From: CAZFPT01 sp046541875
GTDB taxonomy: Bacteria > Planctomycetota > Phycisphaerae > SM23-33
DNA length: 15,505 bases
NCBI GenBank assembly: GCA_046541875.1
Contig: JBKHCL010000080.1
Location: forward strand, 1-15,505
Reading direction: 5' to 3'
Position 1 is the first letter of the stretch. Each line of letters starts with the position of its first letter. Under the pieces are notes generated by a model. That model did not search any database and was not told the DNA's origin. It was given only the letters and a program-made list of their open reading frames with translations. This document shows positions 7,677 through 13,838 of the stretch, piece after piece. Position numbers and translations under genes: made by a program.

Positions 7677-8255
7677 GTGACACTGGCAGCGAGTGAAAAG
7701 ACATTCCGGGGCAGCGAGGAAGAACAGAAGCTGCTCGCCCGTTGTCGGAAGGGCGACAAGGCCGCCTTCGGGCAGATCGTCAAGCGATATGCCGGTGCCG
7801 CCATCGGCACCGCGCAGATGATGCTGAGTTGTCACATGGAGGCCCAGGACGCCTCGCAGGAGGCGTTCGTCAAGGCGTGGAAGAACATCAAGCGGTTCGA
7901 TGGTCGATCGAAGTTCTATACGTGGTTTTCGGTGATCCTCCGCAATTGCTGCCGCGACCGGCTGCGCAAGCGAAAAGGCAAGCAGACGGCAGAGCTGACC
8001 GACGGACACGTCGACGAGAACCCCCACTACGACCCCCATCACCGAGTCGAGGCCGACGAGCGACAGAAACGCATTCGCGAGGCGGTGATGTCGCTTCCGA
8101 TCATTCACCGGGAGGTGATTGTCATGTCTCACTTCCAGGACATGTCCTACAAAGAGATGGCCGCCGAGCTGGGAATTCCCATCGGGACGGTCACCTCACG
8201 ACTACACGCGGCACGGAACGCCCTGAGAACCCGGTTGGAGGGCGAGGCGCCATGA
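7677..8255 (+). CDS. ECF-subfamily RNA polymerase sigma factor
   Basis: The 192-residue product directs RNA polymerase to a stress- or envelope-type regulon. Region 2 (residues about 25-98) contains the -10-recognition helices, with 'DASQEAFVKAWKNIKRFDG' and 'FYTWFSVILRNCCRDRLRKR'. A short linker rich in His, Asp and Glu follows (about 106-128). Region 4 (about 132-187) has the helix-turn-helix 'MSYKEMAAELGIPIGTVTSR'. Regions 1 and 3 are absent, which defines the ECF class. An in-frame TAA at 7668-7670 lies just before the GTG start and the next in-frame ATG is deep in region 2, so GTG 7677 is the practical start. AAGGGG sits only 2 bases before it; CTG 7683 would fit that site better. The stop overlaps the next ATG by 4 bp (ATGA), so it is translationally coupled to its anti-sigma factor. 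Confidence 0.93.
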   Translation: MTLAASEKTFRGSEEEQKLLARCRKGDKAAFGQIVKRYAGAAIGTAQMMLSCHMEAQDASQEAFVKAWKNIKRFDGRSKFYTWFSVILRNCCRDRLRKRKGKQTAELTDGHVDENPHYDPHHRVEADERQKRIREAVMSLPIIHREVIVMSHFQDMSYKEMAAELGIPIGTVTSRLHAARNALRTRLEGEAP

Positions 8256-8701
8256 GTTGTGAACAGTTCAAACTGACGATGATGGCCTATATCGACGGAG
8301 AACTCTCCGACGAGCAACGGGCCCTGTTCGAGGAGCACCTGGAGACCTGCGAGTCCTGCCGAACCGAACTCGACTCCTACCAGGGGCTGGAAAGAGAGCT
8401 GTCGGAAATGACCTTCGCCGACCCGACCGATCAAGAGCTGGAGACCTACTGGCAGGGCGTGTACAACCGCATCGAACGCGGAGCGGCCTGGGTGCTGGTG
8501 TCCATCGGCGTGATCTTCCTGCTGAGTTTCGGTGCGTTCAAGTTCATCGAGAACTTCATCGCCTCCGACGAGGTGGCCCTGGCGCTGAAAATCGGCGTGG
8601 TCAGCCTCATCTTCGGGCTGGTGGTGCTGCTGGTGTCGGTCGTTCGCGAACGGCTGACCATCTGCCGGACCGACCGTTACTCGCGCGACGTGAAGCGCTG
8701 A
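8252..8701 (+). CDS. Zinc-finger anti-sigma factor with two membrane helices
   Basis: The 149-residue product should bind and silence the sigma factor encoded just upstream. Residues 1-40 form a zinc-binding anti-sigma (ZAS) domain: Cys3, then the exact HxxxCxxC motif at His29, Cys33 and Cys36. Residues about 41-75 are a charged linker. Two hydrophobic segments follow, 'AAWVLVSIGVIFLLSFGAF' (about 78-97) and 'LKIGVVSLIFGLVVLLVSVV' (about 112-131), so both ends should be cytoplasmic. The extracytoplasmic loop is only about 12-14 residues, so there is no periplasmic sensor domain of RseA/RsiW type. The tail of 18 residues is basic. Release may therefore depend on a membrane signal, on redox or zinc at the ZAS motif, or on a partner protein; the sequence does not decide. 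Confidence 0.9.
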   Translation: MSCEQFKLTMMAYIDGELSDEQRALFEEHLETCESCRTELDSYQGLERELSEMTFADPTDQELETYWQGVYNRIERGAAWVLVSIGVIFLLSFGAFKFIENFIASDEVALALKIGVVSLIFGLVVLLVSVVRERLTICRTDRYSRDVKR

Positions 8702-8714
8702 GAAGGAGCCCGTC

Positions 8715-9035
8715 ATGATCTACGTGACCACCGAGACCGTTCCCGGCGCGACCATTACCGATGTTCACGGCGTGGTGCGCGGCAACACCATCCGGGCCAA
8801 GCACATCGGCCGGGATCTCACCGCCCTGCTGCGCAACATCGTCGGCGGCGAGATCACCGAGTACACCAAGCTGATGGCCGAGTCGCGCGAACAGGCGATC
8901 GACCGGATGCTGGAAGAAGCCCAGGGACTCGGCGCCAATGCCGTGGTATCGGTGCGATTCTCCACCTCCGCGATCATGGGAGCCGCCGCCGAGCTGATGG
9001 TCTACGGGACAGCCGTCACGATCGCAGAAGAGTGA
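8715..9035 (+). CDS. YbjQ/UPF0145 family protein
   Basis: The 106-residue product matches the YbjQ family along its full length: an N-terminal 'TTETVPGATITDVHGVVRG' strand pair, 'AKHIGRDLTALLRNIVGGEI', 'YTKLMAESREQAIDRM' and 'GLGANAVVSVRF' ending with 'YGTAVTI'. Family members are small oligomeric cytosolic proteins, sometimes annotated as heavy-metal binding, but the true role is not settled. No Cys or His cluster supporting metal binding is visible here. A strong AAGGAG at 8703-8708 lies 6 bases before the ATG. The gene starts 13 bp after the anti-sigma gene, so it is very probably the third gene of the sigma operon and perhaps a co-regulated effector. Confidence 0.9.
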   Translation: MIYVTTETVPGATITDVHGVVRGNTIRAKHIGRDLTALLRNIVGGEITEYTKLMAESREQAIDRMLEEAQGLGANAVVSVRFSTSAIMGAAAELMVYGTAVTIAEE

Positions 9036-9048
9036 GACCCGGCAACAC

Positions 9049-9098
9049 GTGGCATGGGCTTCCAGCCCATGTGTACACGGCCTGGAAGGCCGTGCTAC
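9049..9098. repeat. REP-like 50-bp double-hairpin palindrome
   Basis: Two perfect 8-bp stems with 3-nt loops stand side by side: CATGGGCT-tcc-AGCCCATG (9053-9071) and CACGGCCT-gga-AGGCCGTG (9076-9094). They are inverted relative to each other, and the outer ends GTGGCA and TGCTAC also pair. The whole 50 bp can therefore fold as one long 25-step hairpin with three mismatches and three wobbles. The layout resembles a REP/BIME dispersed repeat, and I infer that other copies exist in the genome. It starts 13 bp after the ybjQ-like gene and may protect or terminate that transcript. The rest of the gap, to 9267, shows only a weak CTCACC/GGTGGG stem near 9117-9132. Confidence 0.75.
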
Positions 9099-9267
9099 GG
9101 GGTGCGTTCCATCCCTCACCTGACGGTGGGAGCTTGCAGGGCTGGCGAACCACCGGGATCGTGCCGAGCGATACGAAACATAAAGATGCGGCTTGTTCGC
9201 GTGAGGGTGTGGTATCCGAGGAAACCGAGGTGGTTTGCCGGCGGAATGATTTGGAACAGTCTTGCTG

Positions 9268-9759
9268 TTATTCCCAATGTCTCGCGGCGAAGATGGCTAC
9301 GCTCACCGGCCCGCCGCCGAGCATTTGGCCGACGCCGAACCACACGCCGCCTTCCACCATACGCTGGGCGAACCCCTCCGCCAGCGTCGGACGCACGTCC
9401 AGGTTGACGTTGTCTTCCTCGAAGGGGCCGGTCCCCGAGAGTTTCGAGACCATCGTGGCAACCGGCTCGTCTCTCGCGTCCGGGTGGAGGTCTTCTGACT
9501 TCGAGAGCGTTTCCGGCGGGAGCGGGTCGGATCGATCGGTTTTCCGGCGCACCTCCAGGCGACCGGTTCGCCGGCGCAGCCCCAACCGACCGGCCGGGGC
9601 GCGGTTCCCCTGCACCACCGGCGGTGGTGCGTCCGTCTGCCAATAGGCCTGCTCCGGGGTGGTACCATCCAGATCACTCCCGCACCCGGCCAGTACGGCG
9701 ACGGCCGTCGTGACGAGAATGAGCATCCTGCTGCTTGCCTGTGTGTGCGTGTGTTCCAT
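9268..9759 (-). CDS. Arg-rich lipoprotein of unknown function
   Basis: The 163-residue product has a lipoprotein signal: a hydrophobic core 'MLILVTTAVAV' and the lipobox LAGC with Cys26, so it should be lipid-anchored outside the cytoplasm. AAGGAGGGG (9768-9776 on the minus strand) lies upstream of the ATG at 9759, which makes this a convincing small gene. After 'TTPEQAYWQTDAPPP' comes a strongly basic stretch (about residues 57-74) made of two nine-residue copies, GRLGLRRRT and GRLEVRRKT. The C-terminal third is acidic to neutral and ends with a Gly-rich hydrophobic segment 'GGVWFGVGQMLGGG' then VSVAIFAARHWE. I recognise no family. It is divergent from the DUF4349 lipoprotein operon, 175 bp away, and may share its control region. 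Confidence 0.75.
   Translation of the reverse strand: MEHTHTQASSRMLILVTTAVAVLAGCGSDLDGTTPEQAYWQTDAPPPVVQGNRAPAGRLGLRRRTGRLEVRRKTDRSDPLPPETLSKSEDLHPDARDEPVATMVSKLSGTGPFEEDNVNLDVRPTLAEGFAQRMVEGGVWFGVGQMLGGGPVSVAIFAARHWE
9538..9591 (-). repeat. 27-bp tandem duplication inside the lipoprotein gene
   Basis: The 27-bp units 9538-9564 and 9565-9591 are identical at 21 of 27 positions. They encode the adjacent peptides GRLGLRRRT and GRLEVRRKT in the minus-strand lipoprotein. The length is a multiple of three and the frame is preserved, so this is an in-frame duplication that has since diverged. Confidence 0.8.
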
Positions 9760-9826
9760 CGTGCCAACCCCTCCTTCTGCAGTGTCCGGGTGAAAGGTAG
9801 GATTCCTCCGGCAGCGGGACCACGGA

Positions 9827-9848
9827 AATCCGAAAGTTTCGCCGGATT
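9827..9848. other. Small inverted repeat in the divergent lipoprotein promoter region
   Basis: AATCCG (9827-9832) and CGGATT (9843-9848) are perfect 6-bp arms around a 10-nt loop, and they overlap a second small palindrome, CGAAAGTTTCG (9831-9841). The site lies 68 bp from one start and 87 bp from the other in the 175-bp gap between divergent lipoprotein genes, where a shared operator would be expected. No regulator can be named. Confidence 0.3.
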
Positions 9849-9934
9849 ATCAAATCCCCGCCAGCAAGACTTTCTGCGCAATCTCTCGGGGGGTGGGTAT
9901 GCACGGATGAACCCCAATCGAAAGGAGAATCGCA

Positions 9935-10702
9935 ATGCACCGAATTGTGATGGGATTGGCACTACCGGCGATGCTCGCCGGCGGCTGTGGGAATGCGGGC
10001 TACGCCATGGACAGCGAGTCGCTCATGCTCAGCCGAACCGATGAAACGCAGTACCAGCGGTCGGCCGGGCCCGCTTCTGCTGCTGCGGAAATGACCACCG
10101 AGGACGACCGGAGCGAAGCCGGCGAGCTGAACTTCAACGTCCGCATAACGCGGAAAATGGTGTACATGGGGCGATTCGTCCTGCTGGTGCCCGAGGTCCG
10201 CTCCGCCCAGGATCGCATTCGCCGCCTGGCCGTGGACATGGACGGGTACCTGCAGTCCATGGATTCCGAGGAGGTGATCATCCGCGTACCGGCGGCCCGC
10301 TTTGTCGATGCGAGCAACGCGCTGAAGGACATCGGAACCGTCGCCCAGAGGCGGGTAACAGCCGAGGACGTGACCGACAAGCACTATGACATCGAGACCC
10401 GCATCGCCAACCACGAGGCGATGGCCAAGCGTCTGCGCGACTTGCTCAACAAGGCCGAGAAGATGAAGGACGCCCTGGAGATCGAGCGCGAACTGGCCCG
10501 GGTACTGATGGAAATGGAACGCCTCAAGGGTCAGTTGAAGCTGTTGGACTCCATGGTTGCCTACGCGACGCTGGCGATCGATCTGAAGGGCACGGTGGAG
10601 TACTCCCCGCCGACGCTCAACGTGGACCTGCCGATCGCATGGCTGAAATCCATGGGCCTGCAGGACCTGCTTCGCTTCAACGGCCGAGCGATTCTCAAAT
10701 GA
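9935..10702 (+). CDS. DUF4349 family lipoprotein
   Basis: The 255-residue product starts with a short signal and a lipobox-like LAGGC (Cys18), suggesting a membrane-anchored lipoprotein. After a disordered acidic stretch (about 20-65), residues about 66-220 follow the DUF4349 pattern: a strand 'YMGRFVLLVPEVRSAQDRI', 'MDGYLQSMDSEEVIIRVPAA' and 'FVDASNALKDIGTVAQRRVT', then a long coiled coil (about 155-200, 'IETRIANHEAMAKRLRDLLN'). The DUF4349 function is unknown. Many members end in a transmembrane helix; this one does not and stops at 'GLQDLLRFNGRAILK', so the lipid would be the only anchor. AAAGGAG precedes the ATG. The stop codon overlaps an out-of-frame ATG and lies 14 bp before the next lipoprotein start, so the two genes form an operon. 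Confidence 0.85.
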   Translation: MHRIVMGLALPAMLAGGCGNAGYAMDSESLMLSRTDETQYQRSAGPASAAAEMTTEDDRSEAGELNFNVRITRKMVYMGRFVLLVPEVRSAQDRIRRLAVDMDGYLQSMDSEEVIIRVPAARFVDASNALKDIGTVAQRRVTAEDVTDKHYDIETRIANHEAMAKRLRDLLNKAEKMKDALEIERELARVLMEMERLKGQLKLLDSMVAYATLAIDLKGTVEYSPPTLNVDLPIAWLKSMGLQDLLRFNGRAILK

Positions 10703-10704
10703 AC

Positions 10705-10710
10705 AAGGAG
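10705..10710 (+). promoter_or_regulatory. Ribosome binding site fixing the start at 10717
   Basis: AAGGAG lies 6 bases before the ATG at 10717. It falls after two other in-frame ATGs (10639 and 10699), which lack such a site and would put extra residues before the lipoprotein signal peptide. Confidence 0.8.
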
Positions 10711-10716
10711 ATCCCC

Positions 10717-11187
10717 ATGCGTAAGACCCTCAATCTCATACTGATCGTCTCTGCCGTCGCCTGTCTCGCGGGCGGATGTATGACCCGCGGCAAGCTGGCG
10801 ATGCCCGAGAACTTCGTGGAGTTGGATGAGCATCGCCGCGGCGATTACGAGGTCCGCGGGATCTCCGCCGACGGCGTGGTGATCGGCCTGCGACGCCACG
10901 ACAACCTCAAGAACGGGTCGCTGCCCTTCTGGCAGGATGCCCTCCGCAACGAGCTGTCCACCCGGGGCTATCGACCTGCCGGCGAGACCGAAGAGATCAC
11001 CTCCACCGGTGGCGCAACGGGCAAGCTGATGACCTTCAAGACCACCTCGCGCGGGACCGAGTTCCTTTACATCCTGGCGATGTACGTTCAGCCGACGCAC
11101 GTGACGACCATCGAGGCCGGCGGCAAGGCCGACATCGTCCGCAAGCACCTCGACGAGCTGAAGCAGTCCATGCGAAGCATCCGGTAA
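10717..11187 (+). CDS. Small lipoprotein of unknown function
   Basis: From the ATG at 10717 the product has 156 residues with a textbook lipoprotein signal: 'MRKTLNLILIVSAVACLAGG' followed by Cys21. The mature part has alternating strands and charged turns ('YEVRGISADGVVIGLRRHDN'), then 'FWQDALRNELSTRGYRPAGE' and 'GKLMTFKTTSRGTEFLYILA'. It ends in a helix 'DIVRKHLDELKQSMRSIR'. The helix plus sheet pattern recalls small envelope lipoproteins that carry a single alpha/beta domain, but I recognise no named family. It is the second gene of the DUF4349 operon, so both proteins probably sit in the same membrane face. The same LAGGC lipobox occurs in both. Confidence 0.85.
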   Translation: MRKTLNLILIVSAVACLAGGCMTRGKLAMPENFVELDEHRRGDYEVRGISADGVVIGLRRHDNLKNGSLPFWQDALRNELSTRGYRPAGETEEITSTGGATGKLMTFKTTSRGTEFLYILAMYVQPTHVTTIEAGGKADIVRKHLDELKQSMRSIR

Positions 11188-11195
11188 GCGCAAAG

Positions 11196-11247
11196 GACAC
11201 CCCGACCTGGCGGGCGCGAACCCGCCGGGCCGGGGCTTGCAGGTGTC
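11196..11247. terminator. GC-rich stem between convergent genes
   Basis: Nested inverted repeats fill the gap between the two stop codons: GGCGGG (11209-11214) pairs with CCCGCC (11221-11226), CCCCG (11200-11204) with CGGGG (11231-11235), and GACACC (11196-11201, overlapping the latter) with GGTGTC (11242-11247). The position suits a two-way terminator for the lipoprotein operon and the vWA gene, although no T-tract is present on either strand. Directly after it lies the tight palindrome TCGGTCC-A-GGACCGA (11246-11260). Confidence 0.45.
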
Positions 11248-11274
11248 GGTCCAGGACCGACTGATCCGTCATCG

Positions 11275-13575
11275 TCAGCGGATGCGGTACAACTGCCCGC
11301 GAAGCTTGAGCACCAGTTCCTCGTTCTTGCGCTGCGAGGCGAGGATCTGGTTTTCGGACGCGGAATTCGCCCGCACCAGCTCGAAGTACTTCTCGCTGAA
11401 CCGTTCGACCTCCTCTGCCTTCTTGAGCTTCTCATCGGAGAGCTTCGAGACCTCCGGCGTCAGCCAAGCGTTGCCTCGCTGATAGAGCGTATTGGTCGCC
11501 ACCTGGCGGAATCCCTTTACTCGCTCGGTTTCCGCACTGTCGAACGACGTATCGCCCTTGTAGCCGAGCTGAGCGCTTCCCTTCGCCTTACCACCGGAGC
11601 GGGCGGACTCGGCCACTATCGAGCTGGCCGGGCGGGATGCCCGGGCGAGTTGCTGGCGGTTGGTGGCGTTGCGCACTCCACCGACGCCGCCGGCCTTGGT
11701 GAACTCACCCGAGTTCGTCGCGGTGAATCGTCGACGGATCTCGTCGGCGGTGGCCACCTGGTTTCCCTCATCGGCCAGGAAGCTCGTGTACGGCGTCATG
11801 ATTCCGTACTGCCGGGAGAGCCGCACGATCTCGTCGACCAGTTCCTTGGACTCGCCGTTGTGGGCGATCTGATCCAGCAGCCAGCCGACCCGGCGCGTCG
11901 CCCATAGCTGCTCGACAAATTCGTAGCGCGGATCGCGTCCGGGCTTGCGAATCGCCACGTCATACTCGAAGGCGGTGGGCTTCCCGAGATACGTGCCCTT
12001 GATAACCAGTTGCGTCCGCCGGCTGCCCTCGCCGTCGGGCGAGAGCTTTGCCACCGCGTCACACTCGTACCGACCGACCAGCACGAGCTGATCGCCGTCG
12101 AACACGTCGCCGACCTCGCGCGGATACGCCTGGCGGATGTCTGCGCCCATCAGCGTGACCTCCACGTCGGTCATCACGGGGTTGCGGATCTTGTTGTACA
12201 GCGAGGAGATCGCCCCCTCGATGGGCTCGGCTTCCTTGACGTACATCGCCCTGCCGCCGTTGTCGTCGGTAAGCTTCTCCAGCAGGCGGGCGTTGACGTT
12301 GTACCCCACGCCGAAACAGAACAGCCTGGCCCCGATGTCGTTGGCCTTCTTCATGTCGCGAACGATCGCCTTTTCGGAGGTCTTGTCGCCCTCGCCGATG
12401 GTAGGCAGCCCGTCGGTGAGGAAGAGCACATACGCCGGACGCGGGGTCCTGGCCTTGCTCCGCTCGGGGGTGTCCAACTGCCCCACCGCCGTCATCAGCG
12501 CGTCGTGGATGGCCGTCCCGCCCGTGGCGTCGATGCGGTCCAGGCGATCCATCGCCTCGGACATCGTCTTCTTGTTGACCGGCTGAAGACTCTCGAAGAA
12601 CGGCTGGGCAGCGTCACTGAACGGAATGACGTTGAAGCGGTCCTCGGGGTTGAGATTCTTCAGCACGTGGGCGACGGCCTCCCGTGCCTGCTTGATCTTC
12701 TTGCCGCTCATCGAGCCGCTGTGGTCCATCACCAGGACGATATCCTTGGCCGCGACGGTCTTCCGGGCGTGTCGTGGGTTCGGCGAGACCAGCAGCATGA
12801 AGTAGCCATCCTCGGCCGGGTTGGGCTGATGGGTCAGGAACGTCGCGCCGATCTTTTCGCTGCTCTGGGTGTAAAGCAGCTTGAAATCGATCTGCGGCAG
12901 GACCTTCTCGGCCTCATAGACGGCCGTCACGTGGCGGGCCGGATCGTCCTTGTCCTTCTTGATCGTCAGCGAGTGCGTCGGCGAATAGACCGGTCCCAGG
13001 TCCACCTTGCTCTTGATGTCCACCGTTACGCGGACCTTGTCGAGCTTCCGGGCCGAGAACTTCTCGGTGTTCAGCGGGTACATCACCTCCACCACGTCGC
13101 GGTCCTTCGGGCAGACCTGCGTGTAGTTGATGACCACCTTGCAGGGCTTGCCCGGCTGAAGCGGAAACGCGCGCGTCTTGTACAGTCCGTACCCGATGTA
13201 CTCCAGCAAGGCAGGGTCCTTCTTGCGACGGACGATATCCTCGTAGATCTTCCGGGCCTTGTCGGCCGGCAGCAGCTCGCCCTTGAACTCCCTGCCGTCC
13301 ACCACCATCGTCATGCCCTTGATGGCCGCCCCGGGCGGAATGGGGAACATGTACTGCACTTCGAGATCGCCCTTGCCGTGGTTGACAAAGGCCTGATCGA
13401 TCGTCACCGAGGCCACCTGGTCGCGGATGCGCATGTCCACGAAGTGATGCTTCACCGACCACTGCCCGCGCACGCGGATGCCCGGATCGGTCGGGACGAT
13501 CATCCCGTCGCCCAACAGCGGCGAAGCCAGCACAGCCAGCACAACCATCGTGATCCTTCGACAGTGAGTCTTCAT
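11275..13575 (-). CDS. Exported VIT and von Willebrand factor A domain protein
   Basis: From the ATG at 13575 (GGGAG 7 bases upstream) the product has 766 residues. Residues 1-23 are a signal peptide. A VIT domain spans about 28-165, with the typical 'VASVTIDQAFVNHGKGDLEV', YMFPIPPGAA and YEDIVRRKKDPALLEY motifs. A vWA domain spans about 278-460 with a complete metal-ion adhesion site: DHSGS (Asp284, Ser286, Ser288), Thr354 in GGTAI and Asp388 in FLTDGLPT. The stretch 'RYEFVEQLWATRRVGWLLDQ' and 'LSRQYGIMTPYTSFL' (about 550-600) is conserved in this protein family. A low-complexity linker rich in Gly, Ser and Ala (about 625-675) leads to a charged C-terminal coiled region. No membrane anchor or sorting motif is seen after the signal. 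It is likely a secreted or periplasmic adhesion or assembly protein; its partner is unknown. The longer frame back to 13863 is not coding. Confidence 0.93.
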   Translation of the reverse strand: MKTHCRRITMVVLAVLASPLLGDGMIVPTDPGIRVRGQWSVKHHFVDMRIRDQVASVTIDQAFVNHGKGDLEVQYMFPIPPGAAIKGMTMVVDGREFKGELLPADKARKIYEDIVRRKKDPALLEYIGYGLYKTRAFPLQPGKPCKVVINYTQVCPKDRDVVEVMYPLNTEKFSARKLDKVRVTVDIKSKVDLGPVYSPTHSLTIKKDKDDPARHVTAVYEAEKVLPQIDFKLLYTQSSEKIGATFLTHQPNPAEDGYFMLLVSPNPRHARKTVAAKDIVLVMDHSGSMSGKKIKQAREAVAHVLKNLNPEDRFNVIPFSDAAQPFFESLQPVNKKTMSEAMDRLDRIDATGGTAIHDALMTAVGQLDTPERSKARTPRPAYVLFLTDGLPTIGEGDKTSEKAIVRDMKKANDIGARLFCFGVGYNVNARLLEKLTDDNGGRAMYVKEAEPIEGAISSLYNKIRNPVMTDVEVTLMGADIRQAYPREVGDVFDGDQLVLVGRYECDAVAKLSPDGEGSRRTQLVIKGTYLGKPTAFEYDVAIRKPGRDPRYEFVEQLWATRRVGWLLDQIAHNGESKELVDEIVRLSRQYGIMTPYTSFLADEGNQVATADEIRRRFTATNSGEFTKAGGVGGVRNATNRQQLARASRPASSIVAESARSGGKAKGSAQLGYKGDTSFDSAETERVKGFRQVATNTLYQRGNAWLTPEVSKLSDEKLKKAEEVERFSEKYFELVRANSASENQILASQRKNEELVLKLRGQLYRIR

Positions 13576-13638
13576 GGCGTTTCTCCCGATTGAGGTCTTG
13601 CGTCGTTCCACAATCAGGACGCACGTCGGCACGCGGCG

Positions 13639-13711
13639 TTCGGGCAAAACACCCCGGGCGTTTCCGATTGCCCGGACGCACCGAGGTCCGACGCGCTCTG
13701 GACAAACGCCC
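13639..13711 (-). other. Structured leader region upstream of the vWA gene
   Basis: Read on the minus strand, three overlapping pairings compete. GGGCGTTT pairs with AAACGCCC (perfect 8-bp arms at 13704-13711 and 13656-13663). CCGGGC pairs with GCCCGG around a short loop. CGTCCGGGCA pairs with TGCCCGAACG (10 bp, one G-U). They share bases and cannot all form at once. The region lies 64-136 bp before the vWA start, where the untranslated leader would be. This may be a regulatory leader or only GC-rich coincidence. The 263-bp gap between vWA and glnS contains no gene. Confidence 0.3.
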
Positions 13712-13807
13712 GAAGAATCATCACAGTAGGGCCAACACGTGGGCTCTTGCCCATGGTTGGCGATGCGGACGGCAGCCTTGCCCGCGCCATCCGAAACCAC
13801 AAATGCA

Positions 13808-13823
13808 CTGCCCGACCGGGCAG
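13808..13823. other. Tetraloop hairpin just before glnS
   Basis: CTGCCC (13808-13813) and GGGCAG (13818-13823) form a perfect 6-bp stem around GACC. It ends 15 bases before the glnS ATG and abuts the purine run AAAAGAAAGA that must serve as the weak ribosome site. It could modulate glnS translation, or act as a barrier for leftward transcription. Confidence 0.3.
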
Positions 13824-13838
13824 AAAAGAAAGACCCCC

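Noticed and set aside
12010..13593. 527-codon plus-strand open frame opposite the vWA gene
   Set aside because: It mirrors the codon periodicity of the vWA protein, has no domain, signal or ribosome site, and covers a complete VIT/vWA coding region.
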